Source: Catonia carolina
Taxonomy: Eukaryota; Arthropoda; Insecta; Hemiptera; Achilidae
Length of the DNA: 64,000 nt
Reading direction: 5' to 3'
NCBI GenBank assembly: GCA_035578175.1
Contig: JAQMRL010000003.1
Coordinates: forward strand, 22,921,419-22,985,418
How positions within the stretch are numbered: position 1 is the stretch's first letter; every line of letters begins with the position of its first letter. Shown here one piece after another: positions 44,577-57,031 of the stretch. The notes under the pieces are model-generated. The model was not told where the DNA came from, searched no databases, and saw only the letters and a list, made by a program, of their open reading frames with translations. A program made the position numbers and the translations under genes.

Positions 44577-44584
44577 CCTTGGTT

Positions 44585-46455
44585 GACTGAATTTAAAAAA
44601 AAGGTCACTTTCCTAAATTAATAAAATATCATAATTATATCAGTTCAGTTTTGTGTATTGTGGCTTGATAATTATAATAATTTCCGTTTTCAATTAATAA
44701 TAATTAGGTGTACCTCACAACTCTGATGTGCCGATGAGTCAATAGTAACTGGACTTGGGATTTTATTTTTGATAAATAAAATTGTCACCTATTTGATGGA
44801 TAAATTAAATTAAATAATTATTAAATTAGGGTGCCATAATAAAAAGAAATAATGGAATTTTTTAAATTATTTTCATTTTTTCATATTCGATACAATCTTA
44901 TAACGTAAACGAATAGATTAAACGTATGTTGTAAAATATTTTAAGGGTTTAAAAGTTTGTCGCAAGAATCCACAAATCGTAATATTGAAATAATTTGAAA
45001 TAAAATTTAGGTGAGATTAGAACGTGATTTCTACAAATGAAATTCGCTGATTTACTTTTTTCACTAAATTTCATATTAAATTTTCCGATTGGATAGATGC
45101 AATTTCGTGGGCAACTCCAATGAGATTTTATATTTTATAACACAGTGTGCATGACTGATAGAGAATTTAAATTCCTCTGACAAACAGAAATCGAATCATT
45201 GCCGGATTAAATTTAAATCGCCACAATGAACAGAGCGAAAAATTCATTTCCGGTTAGACCTTCCAAATGAAAACTGGAAAATTGTGATACAGAGAACGTT
45301 TCAGTGTAATAGGAGTTAGTGATTAAAAACTTTTGTTGTGAATTTAGGGCGGAATAATCGATTCTAAATTTGTTTCACTAGGTAGGTCTCGCTTGAAACC
45401 TACGAGATTGTACCGTTATAAAATAGAATATTGTAAGTTAGCGCTGCTTTGAAATTAAAAACTAATAACAAACCTTCCCTTCCCCTGCAACCTTAACTTT
45501 TAACACGTAAAACATTTCTATCCACGTACCTCTCATAAAAATTTAATATTACAAAATATAAATACGCTCTTTAATTAAAACTAAAACAGTTGCCGGATTA
45601 AATCTTTGATTCTTTATTGTGTATTAAATAAAGTTTACAGCTTGACTCTTCAGACAGTTATGAATATTATTATTTAGTAAAACATTCTACTCTTTAACAT
45701 TGTTTTTTCTTTCAGCTAAAGGGTTACAAATTTTTACTTTTATATTCTTGTAAACTAATAGCGATTCCGTTCTATTTATTTGTAACCTCAGAGAGATACA
45801 TTAAATAAACCGCTTTATTTATTTTCCCGGTTATTTTATTTCACTCAAAACTTTCAATTTCTCGTATCACTTAACGAATATTAATTCCGGTTTTCAGAAT
45901 TACAGCTCTTTAGGAAGATACAAAAATAATAAAAGTTTTTATTTATTTATGATAGTTACTCATAAATACAAAAACAACATTTAATTTCACAAAAAATCAT
46001 TAAATATTATTTAATATTACAAAATAAAATTATATATGAGAATAATAGATCTTCGCTATTATGGATGTAAACTGATAGTGTTTTAATGATAATGATAAAC
46101 AGCTTCCATCTACCTTTGTCATTTGTTCTAGATGATTTTACCACATAACCTTTTATCACCATTATGTTCACAATACCATTCATATTTTTATTCTTATCAT
46201 TATCTTTTCAACGTGAACTAGTTCCACCCTCAACAACCGGTAACTTTGCCTAAAAGGTCTATCTTCACAGCCAGAATACTCTGTTTCTTCTGGTCATTCA
46301 CAAGCTCCAACATAATAAAGAAGCACACAATTGAATTGTAGTCGCTATTCTCCATTAAATGGAGAATCAAATCTTATCTTTTTATGAGATTAAATTTTAG
46401 TTTCATTTCAAATTTTATGTGACCAAACAGTTAGATTCAGCAGATGGCTCCATAT
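44585..46455. other. Intronic stretch, nothing recognised
   Basis: AT-rich, with no supported gene or repeat junction. Confidence 0.4.
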
Positions 46456-46459
46456 TTAG

Positions 46460-46975
46460 CCAGTGCAAATCTACTCTCTCTTTTTCTTGCCACCCTCTTA
46501 CTCATTACTCACTGTATAGTATACAGTATACTGTATATAAATTTTCCCCCTCCCTTACACTAACTCACTTCCTCACTCATTCACTCTCTCCTCTCACCCT
46601 ACCTCCCTTTCCCAATATTTCTCTACATATCTGCCCCGCACCTTATTCTTTCTCGTTCCACTCTCTCCATACTCCTTCTATGTCTCACTTCCTCGTACCT
46701 ATCTCTCATCTCTCCTCCTTCCTGTTCCTTGCTCCTTTATTGCCCTCCTTTACTCTCTATTTCTCCCCTCTTCCTTCCCTCTATGTCTGTTTATCTATAT
46801 CTGTCTCTTTATTAATCTCTCTTTTTAAACTCTATCCATCTCTTTTACCTCTTCCCCCTTCACCCTTACTTTCTCCCCTTTCCCCCTATATCTTTATCAA
46901 TTTCTCTATCTTTAACTCCCTCTTTTTTCCTCCTCTCTTTTTACCCTTCTATTACTCCCTCTTTCACACACAGAC
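46460..46975 (+). repeat. Polypyrimidine (C/T-rich) tract of about 500 bp
   Basis: The plus strand is almost purely C and T with scattered A, dominated by CTCTCC, CCCTTT and TTCCTC runs, and it ends at a CACACACAGACACA. The strand asymmetry leaves one long open frame (46419-47027) rich in Ser, Leu, Pro and Phe. That frame is a composition artefact and not a protein. Such tracts can form triplex (H-) DNA. Confidence 0.8.
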
Positions 46976-47191
46976 ACACCGATTTTATTATTTACTTTTT
47001 ATTTTTTTATTTTCTGTAATCACTTAGTAGATATTTACAAGGTTCACGTTTGGTTGAAAAAATAAATTTGTTACCAATTTGTTAACAAGAGGAATAACTG
47101 CCTTCATTCGTCCCGAAATACTATTCATAATAGTTAAATTATAAAAATATAATTAGTATCGATGTAAGCACGAAAGACTGAAATAAATTGA

Positions 47192-47355
47192 GACCACCGA
47201 CGTGACCAGTAGTTAGCGTGTTACGCTCCCAGGTAAAGCTTCCTGGTTTGATTCCCGGTTAGCCTCTAAAAATGTATGGTACGTTCAAACCCCCTTAACC
47301 CAAAGTAGTCGCCAATGACTAAGATGTTAATGCGAATTTAAGTGAACTAAAAAAC
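47192..47355 (+). repeat. SINE-D (tRNA-derived)
   Basis: The head ACCACCGACGTGACCAGTAG, then TTAGCGTGTTACGCTCC and a B-box-like GGTTTGATTCCCGG, is tRNA-like. The tail differs from SINE-A/B/C (AACCCAAAGTAGTCGCCAAT) and ends in an A run. The TSD is not clear. Confidence 0.6.
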
Positions 47356-47359
47356 AATC

Positions 47360-48655
47360 CATCTCTTTTATTTTTTATTTTAACCGTTAACATTTTTCAC
47401 CATTTTCGAGTAAGTTGATGGCGTACTGATTGCTGTGACCGTCTGATATATTTAGATATTGTTCAGAAATTTTTATGTGTACTTTCGACCTATTGGTTTT
47501 GTAATAGTACCTGAACCACGCGCTGGCTTTGTGCTAATTATAGAAGGGGTTCCATTAGAATTGGATTTGCAGCACCACTTTTGATCAAGCATTAAAATAA
47601 TATCCATGCAGAGCTTTAAAACTTTATATAATTAGGAAGAAATAGAAATAGTAATAGAAATTTTTACTGCCTTTGTACCCTTCGGCTTGTAATTGTTGTA
47701 TTGGAATGTTTCTCTCCGATTATGAAATAGAATTATTATATATGGCGATTTTTAGAACCGTTTCTCTTTAGGAATGTATAGATATAGTTTTGTTTAAGTT
47801 TTTGTACCATTTAGGCGCAAGTGACGAAAATGTAAAAATGCTTTAGTTTTTCTGTTCAATTAGTTGTTCTGTTCTAAGGAACAAATATGCCGAATTTAAG
47901 CTCTTTGGCTGATCGGAAATTAAGGGATTTAATGATAAGTGAGTGAGTCGTGAAGACTTTCACATTTATATGCCTTTCAAATCTTCAAATTATTAATTTT
48001 TAATAACAAACTATAAATTTGTTACATATTGTTTTAAAATCTAATTGACTCGCAACATGTTAACTTAATTATTTGTTTACAGTATAAATGTATATTACTG
48101 TTGCTATTTTGTTAACAAAAAAAAGTGTGGTAAAACAATATACTTCGTTTAGTAATGTGTTAAACACAGGAATATAAACAACAAAGGAAACAGCAACGTG
48201 CAATACAAACCTATTATGCCTGTTGCCTACCCAGCTCCGTAATTGAATCTACCGTTTGCTTCAAGCTGTACTCGCGCACTTTCATTAAAAGCTTCTATTA
48301 ATGTACGTTTCTTATGAAACAAAATACTTTAAAATATTGTATAACAATGGATGAGTTGCTAAGGCGAATTTTTGTTTTGTTTTTAATCGCTATGAATTCC
48401 AATCAGCTAAATTTTTAACTACTGTATAAGTAAATCTTATAACATTAAAAATAATATCTTGATAAAGATTACGCCCACTAGCGTAATGCCAATTTAAAAT
48501 TAACTGAAGGTAATGGTCAGGTTAATTTTCAATGGGGTTATTATAAATACAAACTTACAATGGCTGAATATACAGCGACCAATTTTTATAATTTTTGGGT
48601 AGTTTATTATATTTATGTACTTATTTACTATTGGACTTAAATGAGGATTCTATAA
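47360..48655. other. Intronic stretch, nothing recognised
   Basis: AT-rich, no supported feature. Confidence 0.4.
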
Positions 48656-48659
48656 TAAA

Positions 48660-48823
48660 ACACGGCCCATTGGCGCAGCTGGCTTCTGCGCCGGGGTCCC
48701 GGATTCAAGTCCCGGTCAGATCTGGCATTTTTTCATCACTCATTTTCATATATCATTATTTTCCACCGTCTACAATAGCATAAATTGCAAAACAGTCAGA
48801 CGTAAAACCAAAAAAAAAAAAAT
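48660..48823 (+). repeat. SINE-B copy
   Basis: Head CGGCCCATTGGCGCAGCTGG with A box (TTGGCGCAGCTGG) and B box (GATTCAAGTCC). The body CATTTTTTCATCACTCATTT and the tail CAGTCAGACGTAAAACC plus A12 match the SINE-B in the I-element. No clear TSD. Confidence 0.8.
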
Positions 48824-48829
48824 TAGAAC

Positions 48830-50735
48830 ACTTGTTTTTGTACTGTAAATTATCGAAAAAACTTTTTGTATACTTGAAATGTACGTATTCCTTTTATTAA
48901 ATTCTGAATAAAAATTATTTCAAAATTTTACTCTCATCTCCTAAAATAAAGGTGAGGGTTGAATGGCAGCTACAAATTTTAGAGACCACAACGTAGGTGT
49001 AATTTGAGTAATTTATATGACATGTAAAATTAAAACTTTTAGTAAAAACTGTTAATTTTGTCGTGGAATTTCTTTCGTGTTTATTGGTTTGTTGATTTAA
49101 AAGAAATTACAATAATGAAATAAAACTATAATTTTATTTTGGGTAAATAATTAAAAAAATAGTGAAATTTTCTACAGACATAAAATTATTTTTTGAGAGA
49201 CTGCACTCTTAATTTTGTATTATAATTTGTTGTATCCGTAGACCAATTAACCCATTCTGAGCAATAAAGAACTGAAATATATTGAGACATTATTCTTCTT
49301 TCCCAAATATTATATGATTCTGGACTGGCTGAAGAAACGTCTAACATATTTATTGTTAATCATGGGATAAATACCTTAAGGTTTACAAAGTATTTTTATT
49401 CTTCGTATACGTTATTTCTGAATATGGTAAACACATAGCCTACATTATTTAAAGCACGAATGGAAATGTGATTAAATTTTGTTTACTAAATAAATGTTGA
49501 AGTAACAAATGTAGATCGTGTATATTTTAATACCCCTTGGGAGGTCGTAAATATTTCGTTGTTACCAACTCACCGAATAGAAATTTACCTGCTAAATAAA
49601 TAACGTACGCTTTGATCTAACATTTCACTCTCTGTGTTCTGTTCAACTCTTATTTGTTATTTACTCTTCTGAATTTTTACCTGACCGCTGTGAAGCCAAA
49701 ACACTAGGTTTGATTACTATTAATATAAAAATACCTTATCTTCTCTCACAAACTTCCTAGTGCTTCACCGATTTTTATCAATTTTATGTATTTTTTGATC
49801 TTGACTAAGCGCTGCATTCTAAGAATTCTGAAATAAACAGTTAATATTACAAATTAGAGAACTTTTGAATTAAAACTAGTTTTTTCATAGAAAATAATTA
49901 TTTTTTTGACAACTTGTACGTAATACGTATTATAGTTTTTGGCACCCAAAAATTCCTTAGTGTTTGAAAAACTTTAATTCAGAAAATACCAAACTGAAAA
50001 ATTTGAATAACACACAAAATAATTTCTTTATTTTATATGGAACAGAATAGCAATTTTTCAAGTTCAAGCTGCCGTGTAAACAGGAAACATCTTATTTTAA
50101 ATTCAAAATGTTTATTTAATGTAGAAATCTTTACCATACGTGAGCACTGAATTTTTAATACACAGTTTGGATGAACTAAAATATCTGAAGTAAAATATTA
50201 CTAACAGAAAAGTGGCTAAAAACTGGGTATTGTTTATAATGTTTGTCTCCTAATTTTTAAATAATATATGAGTCATTTATTTTTACAGTCGTATAAGTCA
50301 GTCCAGAAAACAATGAAATTTTACTTGATTTATCATTTAAATGTTTCCGTTCAGTGTATTCTGAAAGAGACTTCTACAAACACAACGGACTTCCTTCGTA
50401 TCGACAGCTATAGTTTATAATTCTTGGAAATTATGACCCAATAAAGAATGATATTTCGATGAATTTTATTACCATATCCAAAATGAACTTTGGAAATGTG
50501 GCTCTGTCTTTCAGACTTAGGGGTAAACTTAGTTAATAAAGTGGAACCCCCTCCTGCAAAAGCCTGCATTGTTTCAGGAAAGTCAGATATCTATGATCTG
50601 GAAATTTAAGTTACTTATTTACAACATTTAAAGGGGAGACATGGATAAAAATACGTTAATTGTAAGTATAATTAGTAACATGATAAAATAATTTGTATTT
50701 GTTACGGCCTGTATAATATTAGCCTGAAGAAGAAG
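48830..50735. other. Intronic stretch, nothing recognised
   Basis: AT-rich, no supported feature. Confidence 0.4.
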
Positions 50736-50739
50736 ATCA

Positions 50740-50930
50740 ATGAATATAGAATCAACTGGAGTAGTCATCTGAAACGCATGAACGGAAAACATTTGCCTAG
50801 ATTGGCAATGAATTTATCAGCCAAATGATCAAAGGGGTGGTAGAAGAGGAAGGCAGTTTCCGGAACAGGCAGTACTCCCTTCACATGAAGTGAAGAAGAA
50901 GAAGAAGAAGAAAAAGAAGAAGAAGATTTG
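50740..50930 (+). mobile_element. 3' end of a truncated LINE with (GAA)n tail
   Basis: The frame INEYRINWSSHLKRMNGKHL then PRLAMN resembles the C-terminal motif of many insect LINE ORF2 proteins (EYR..W..H..RM....LP). It is broken by stops and ends in (GAA)n at about 50888-50930. The minus-strand poly-Ser open frame here is a product of that microsatellite. Confidence 0.55.
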
Positions 50931-51018
50931 TTGCGAATTTTTAATTTCATTAATTTATGGTATATGCCGTAATAATAAACTATTATTTGACCATTTGTCA
51001 TAACCTATTATTTTATTG

Positions 51019-51170
51019 ATGGCCGGTTGGTGTAGTGGTTATCTCAGCTGGCTTTTATCCCGGGGTCCCGGCTTTGATTCCCGGTCAGGTCTGTTTCATT
51101 TGTGTATCACCTCTCATATCATTACCTATGTACAATCCAAGCCTTATCCAGGCATCATTCTTTAAAATTT
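51019..51170 (+). repeat. SINE-C (tRNA-derived)
   Basis: ATGGCCGGTTGGTGTAGTGG (A box) and CTTTGATTCCCGGTCAGG (B box), followed by a tail CATATCATTACCTATGTAC and CAGGCATCATTC. A decayed relative lies at 52990-53140. TSD not determined. Confidence 0.7.
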
Positions 51171-51374
51171 ACAAAACTGTATTATTATAAAATATATAAT
51201 AATGTAGTACAAATTAACTAACTAGAATATTACATTATTTATCTGAATCTCATCTGTTAACAATATGTGCCACCAGATAAACAAATGATTGAAACAGGGA
51301 TGCAGCCTTGTCACTGTTATTGTTTAGTATTTATTTAAAATAAAATAGAAAACCTTTGAACAGAGAAAATAGAT

Positions 51375-51900
51375 GTGAGAATTAGGTTAAGACAAGGAAA
51401 ACTTGTTTGCACAAATTTTTTGCAGATGACCAAGTGATAATGTGCACTATAGAGGAAGAACTATAGTACTTTATGTTATAGCTGGATAAAATGTGTAGCA
51501 AGTTCGGTCTAATTGTTGTGCGGTGTTCAGAAACTAGCTGCTTTCGTTTATTTTAGTTAATCCCTAACCAACAAAAACTACATAGGTACTGGTAGCAAGA
51601 GAAACAGATTTGAGACAATAATTGAAATAATACATTGTAATGTGAAAAGGAAGATTAATAAATATAAGGACTTAAAATTTTATAAGATATTGGCTGTTGC
51701 CGTATTGGCTTACGAAAGTGAAATCTGGACTAAATTTTCAAGACAGGAAAGTAGACTTCTTGCAGTGGAAATGAGCTTCCTTTGGGCTTTAAGGATAGCT
51801 CCAGATTAGACAAGCTTCACATTGAAAATATTCAAGCTGAGCTAAAAGTCCAAGCACTGAATACTGATTAAAGACAGTAAAAACAAAGATGGAGGTATCA
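51375..51900 (+). pseudogene. Decayed LINE reverse transcriptase fragment
   Basis: RLRQGKLVCTNFFADDQVIM keeps the FADD box, but the residues between the RQG motif and FADD are largely deleted. Later AVAVLAYESEIWT and VEMSFLWALR match the usual LTYGSE.W and EM.FLR segments. Many stops and shifts; old remnant. Confidence 0.6.
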
Positions 51901-52049
51901 TGTACCACCGATTCTCCCAGGAATAATCATTATCGAAGCACTGAGGTACAGACCTGGTGGACAGTGGTGTGGATAGGCATTGGAGCATGCGGTAAGTCGG
52001 TTTTTGGTTGGTGTGAAGCATGGTAGATAAAAAGCAGAAGAAATAATAC

Positions 52050-52985
52050 TGCACAGCGGCTTTCTTACTTTTCAATGCTAATAACAAATCTGTGATTACT
52101 CACACTCATTTAAAAGTATCCTTAATGAAAATTCTCTGTAGAATGTTTACTTATTCTACAAAAAAGTTCAAATAAAAAATTAATATAAAATGTTACAATA
52201 AAATATAAAAACAGTTAAAACAACGAAATAAAAATTTCAACAGTAAAAGAAAACCTTTTATAAATAATAATAAAACAAAGAAAGAACTGTACAGAACATT
52301 TAATTTTATCTCTTTTAACTTAAATCAGACTAAATTTTATTCGAGCCTTAAAACATAAAAGTTTGTTCCTAAAAAGTAATTCATTATTTAATTTAAGCTG
52401 TTTTAAGTACTTTGGACATATACATTTTAGACGTTTACTTTTTTTATTAACTTCTTACAAAAACTCAATACAATTTTTTTTAATTTACTTATTTAGAATT
52501 CTCTTAATAAAAATTACATTACATATATTTTTAAGTGCTGAAAATAAAATGGAAATGAAGATAATGTTAATTTTATTAGAAGACGTAAATCTCAATTGAT
52601 GTCCTTTGGGAAATAAACAGTGGAGATTATTTAGAATAAAGATAAATAATTATGTAGTTAAACTTTTATTGTCTCGTTTAATAACTTATATTATACAATG
52701 GTATTTCATTGACGGGCAGAGGAATTGTTAAGTTAAATGTACGTGACCTGTTTGTTCCAGATCTATAAAAATTAGTTATGTTTCTTCTTTCGTGTTCGGT
52801 ATTAAATTACTGATATATTCATGAACTTAAGAGGAAAAGATGTAATTTATACTTTTTCAGGTTTATTTAAGCTGAAATAATGAATATTTTTATACTGGTA
52901 AACCCTCTGGTTAATGATGTGAAGGTGTAATTAGCCGAGTAGAAAATAAGTGGTTTTAATGAGACTTGGGGTTTTGATAAGTAAC
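52050..52985. other. Intronic stretch, nothing recognised
   Basis: AT-rich; no supported feature. Confidence 0.4.
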
Positions 52986-52989
52986 CATA

Positions 52990-53140
52990 CTTTCAATCGG
53001 TGCAATTGGTTTCTATTCCAGGGATTATGAGTTTGACTGCTGGTCAGGTCTAGTACTTGTTCATTGTTATATCATCTCATATAATTGCTTACGCACACGC
53101 CAAGGTTGATATGAGCATCATCGTCTAAAAAAATAATAAA
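52990..53140 (+). repeat. SINE-C copy, degenerate
   Basis: CTGCTGGTCAGGTCTAGTAC, then TATCATCTCATATAATTGC, ATGAGCATCATCGTCTAA and an A run align with the SINE-C at 51019. The head boxes are eroded. Confidence 0.55.
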
Positions 53141-53321
53141 TCAACAATAAAATATAATTTAATTGAAAACTAATTCAATACAAAGGAAAATCTAGGTTAA
53201 TGCCTGTACAGAATTACCACTGGTAAATCACTTCTTCTTAAAGACCCACTCATATCGGAGGTCGGAAATCATCATCATTGTGTGGGCCTTATTCGTAGCT
53301 TCACGAAACAGTTCCGTATTA

Positions 53322-54074
53322 AGGTCGGCTCATATCATCATGCACCAATTGTTTTCGTATCGGAGCGTTTCCGACACGACATTTAAGCTGGATTCATATC
53401 ATCAGACAATATCCGGTACTGGAAGCTAAAGTGTTCGGTAATAACGTTGCGTGAACAGTTGTAAGTTTATTTCATTAGTGTCAAAATGTTAGGTTTGACT
53501 ACTGGAGATTTGTGTATGATATCAATTTTATTAGAAGAAGATGACGAAGAAAACAATCAACGTAAACGTAAGAGGTTTTCCATACATAAAATGATCAAAA
53601 CTGATAAGGTTGAGGGAGAATATTGCAGTTTATTTAAAGAACTGATTGATGACCAAAAAAAGTTTTTCCAATACTTTCGTATGTCTCAGTTTAGGTTTAA
53701 TCTTTTTATCATATCAGTTTAGTTGTATCTTTTATCTTGTAAATCATACAAAAATGAAAAGTCGCGACTAGTTTTATTTATGTTTCGTTATACATCGTAG
53801 TAACAAAGTGTATAAAATACTTCTCACGAAAGGCAACTGAACCCTGTACTACAGATAATTCATACTGAGCGTAGCAATGCGTTCCGACACGTTCAGCTTC
53901 CAGGAAATATTGTCGCCGACAATTCCGTACGGAGACGGAACGTGCCGCATCGTAACGTAACTTATACACTACACCTGATATGAATGTCTCATTTACGAAG
54001 CATGAAAGAATATTTCTATTGTAGGAAACTGTTCGTTACGGAAACGATTGGTGCATGTTGATATGAACCGATCT
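53322..54074 (+). mobile_element. PIF/Harbinger-like element, non-autonomous, TTA TSD
   Basis: The terminal inverted repeats AGGTCGGCTCATATCATCAT (left) and AGATCGGTTCATATCAACAT (right, read inward) extend about 45 bp. TTA flanks both sides (53319-53321, 54075-54077), the TWA target of Harbingers. The 753-bp element keeps only an N-terminal transposase-like frame (53486-53722). The same right end is found at window positions 1-85. Confidence 0.85.
53486..53722 (+). pseudogene. Harbinger transposase N-terminal fragment
   Basis: A 78-codon frame with an acidic start, a basic block (NQRKRKRFSIHKMIKTDK), then GEYCSLFKELIDDQKKFFQY and FRMSQFRFN. This is the pre-catalytic part of PIF/Harbinger transposases (usual form: GEFH.LF.EL..D...FF.YFRM). 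The DDE domain is absent because of an internal deletion, so no active transposase can be made from this copy. Confidence 0.65.
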
Positions 54075-54178
54075 TTACTCCAACCAAACCAAACCTTCAG
54101 GTTCTTCAACCAAGATGCCCGACGTCTGTCAGTGCTTCACTTGTCCTTTAACTTCCTCTGCATGATTAATTTTAAGAT

Positions 54179-54506
54179 AAACCCAACGAGTTGGTCTAGA
54201 GGTAAATTCATCGCCAAAATCAGCTGTTTAACAGCTGATTTTTGGAGACGAAGGTTCCTGGTTCAAATCCTAGTAAAGGTAGTTACTTTTATTTGGAATT
54301 GAATACTAGACAGTGGTTACTGGTGTACTTTGATGGTTGGGGTTCAATTAACCATACTCTCTCAGGAATGGTCGGCCAGGGTCTGTACAAGACTACACCT
54401 CATTTACACGTCATACACATCGTCCTCATCTCGTTGGGCCATGGGGTTACTTATTGTTCTGAATTGAACAGATTGCAACGTACACAATAGGAATTAAAAA
54501 AAAAAA
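54179..54506 (+). repeat. SINE-A copy
   Basis: AACCCAACGAGTTGGTCTAG, palindrome AATCAGCTGTTTAACAGCTG, B box GGTTCAAATCC, tail CAGATTGCAACGTACACA plus an A run. TTAAGAT at 54172-54178 and 54507-54513 is a possible short TSD. The copy lies just 3' of the Harbinger element. Confidence 0.85.
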
Positions 54507-54514
54507 TTAAGATG

Positions 54515-56185
54515 TGATATTTTGGACCTCTAATCACATATCCCAGGTATTGAAGTTAAATATTTTTAATGTCTTGGTCTATCACTACTGAGTAAATAAA
54601 TCTTACAAGTTAGGTTACATCTCATAAAATTGACTTTAAATTGATTTCAAATAAATATTTAATTTAGAAATTTATATTTGAATATTACGTATGGTTTACA
54701 TTTTAACAAACTAAAAAAGTATTAAGGATTTAACTTTTATATAAAAATGTTAAATTTTTTTCAAGTTTCATTGCTCACCAAATTCATTTGTTATTGTTAA
54801 TTAAGAACGAGAAGTAGACGCTGTACATAACTTATCACCATATGTTAAATAAATATATTATTGAGATAAAAAAGTGAAATCTGTTTTAGTTACAAGTTAT
54901 CACAATATTTTATGCGAATAAAAAAGTAGCATCGTACTTATCTCAATATGGAAATGTAACGCTATCAATTTAAACTCTGATATAAACTGAATTGAGGTCG
55001 TTTAGTTACAACTACCAACTGAACTGAACTGACCGTAGTAACAGTAATTTTATTCGTAGCTACGTGTTTATTAGATTCGCTGAAATTTTTCAGACGTGAA
55101 ATCACAAGGGGAAACGGAAGGACATCAACATGAACCGATGTTCCCAAGGGAATTGGTCAAAAAAGTTCTATAAACACCATATAACAAAACCCAACATTTA
55201 TTTCGACCAGAAATAATGTCATCTATAAAACACATAAATTCAAACTCTGTCAGCAAAAGTTTCTCCTGATATTTTGATAATAAACAAAAGATAGCGTAAA
55301 ATAACAATGATAATATGCAATTCATAATGGTTTATTATGAATTTAATTTCTATGTCGTACTATTCAATGTTTTCATATCACTTTTTAGGTTAACATTATT
55401 TTCTTTAAAATTTTCCTTTAACATTATACTATTTGTAAACATAATAATTTAAAATTCCCGTCGTAGCGGTTTCCTGCAGCTATTACTACTACCGCTGCTC
55501 GTAATACTACTGCTGCTGCAGCTGCTGCAAAACATTTTAAGGTTTTTAACAAAACTAGATTGAAAGTAAAGTAATAGAAATATATTTTGTTTGAAAGACT
55601 GCTACATAAAACTGACCAAAATACAGGTACAGAACGGTAGAAAATAAACTGATTATGTGGAAAATTTAGGACAGTGGAATAGTCTCATTTCCTAGTATTT
55701 CATTTTATTATGATGTTAGTTGTGATAACTGATAGGTGTCATATCCTCATGACAAACATTTTGACTACCTGTTTGGTCTTCACTGTGTTATTTTTACTAC
55801 AATGCATTAAGTTGGCTGATCAATAAATGGTCCAATAATACTTTGTACGTACTTTCTCTTCAATTTCAAACCATTTACATCTGATAGAGGCTTAAACTAT
55901 GTAAAATAAATATTAATCAAATCAAATAGCAACAAATGACGTTCAATCTTAAACAATAAAACTCCCCAACTATTTACTTTAATAATATTCCGCTGCCTCA
56001 CACGCCAAACACGCTATTTAGGCTTACACTTAAATAGAAAATTTACACGGAATGCACATGTTTCAAACGTGCACCACTATTTCAAAACACGCTTCTATTA
56101 ACTGAAACGCTTACTCGATATATGGTACATGTCATATCTGACACACAGTCATGACATGACTGAGACACGTCACATAAATTAACAA
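54515..56185. other. Intronic stretch with a CTG/ACT microsatellite
   Basis: AT-rich and without recognised genes. A short imperfect trinucleotide run (ACTACTACCGCTGCTCG, CTGCTGCTGCAGCTGCTG) sits at 55484-55528. Confidence 0.5.
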
Positions 56186-56343
56186 TCTATAAGACAGGTA
56201 TAATACCAATCTGGACATATGGAGTTCAATTTTGGGGATTTGCTAAACCTTCATACAAGGAAACGTATTGAAACAATTCAAAACTAGAGGAATAAAGCAA
56301 TGCCCCTTTTATGTCGCAAACTTAATGTTGCACAAAGACTTAC
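56186..56343 (+). pseudogene. Jockey-type LINE remnant, left part
   Basis: The frame IRQVIPIWTYGVQFWGFAKP is the conserved KPIWTYGIQLWG region after the RT of Jockey elements. It is interrupted at 56344 by the I-element copy, and the likely continuation resumes at 57032 (YVNDVAKITIQDDT, corresponding to the APWYV.N..I..DL region). Confidence 0.6.
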
Positions 56344-56355
56344 AAATACCATACG

Positions 56356-57019
56356 CAAAAAATTTTGAAATAGTGTTTACCTGGATCCCGTCTCATGTAG
56401 GGATTCCAGGCTACGAAAAAGCAGATCTTGCGGCCAAGAGTGCTGTTCACTTGCAAGAACATTTCCGTCCGGTCTCTCATTTTGACCTAAAGGCACACGT
56501 CAACAAAAAAATTATTTGATTTCTGGAACAATAAGTGGACCGAGATACCACCTACAAAACTCCACGTGGTATGAAAAACGTTACAAGAATTTCCTCTACC
56601 CGAATTCCACAATCGCAGGGAACAGGTTGTCATCTGCCGATTGCGGATTGGGCACTCACTTATATCACACCAGCACCTGCTCACAAAATCTACGCCGACA
56701 GTGTGCCCTTTCTGCGATGCAAAAGCAACGGTTTCACATATCGTTTCAGAATGTCGAGAACTTCAAAGTGCCCGTACTCTTATTGGTGTTTCTACAATAT
56801 TTCAAGACAATGTTAAGTCTAAAGACAGTTGTGACAAAGTTTTAAAATTCCTACGTTATATTGATGTTGAAGACAGAATCTAATAAGCCTACTAATTTTC
56901 TTTTTCTTATGTTTTAATTTTTGAAATTGTTATTATTTTTATTGTTATTTGTATATTTCTATTGTGGTAGCTAATAATCATTAGCAGTTGATGCGACCTT
57001 TATAAATAAATTTAAAAAA
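56356..57019 (+). mobile_element. 5'-truncated I-element copy with 12-bp TSD
   Basis: It carries the last part of ORF2 and the 3' UTR of the same I family as 32257-38015. RNase H end: NFEIVFTWIPSHVGIPGYEK then ADLAAKSAVH; C-terminal cluster: VCPFCDAKATVSHIVSEC; end FLRYIDVEDRI. A one-base shift near the A7 run at 56505 and a stop break the frame. The 3' end TTGATGCGACCTTTATAAAT plus an A run is identical to the large copy. A perfect direct repeat AAATACCATACG (56344-56355, 57020-57031) flanks it, inside Jockey sequence, so it postdates the Jockey fragment. Confidence 0.92.
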
Positions 57020-57031
57020 AAATACCATACG

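Noticed and set aside
46419..47027. Longest plus-strand open frame outside transposons (202 codons)
   Set aside because: Produced by the polypyrimidine tract. Ser/Leu/Pro/Phe-only composition, no domain.
50765..51001. Poly-Ser minus-strand open frame
   Set aside because: Translation of the (GAA)n tail of a truncated LINE.
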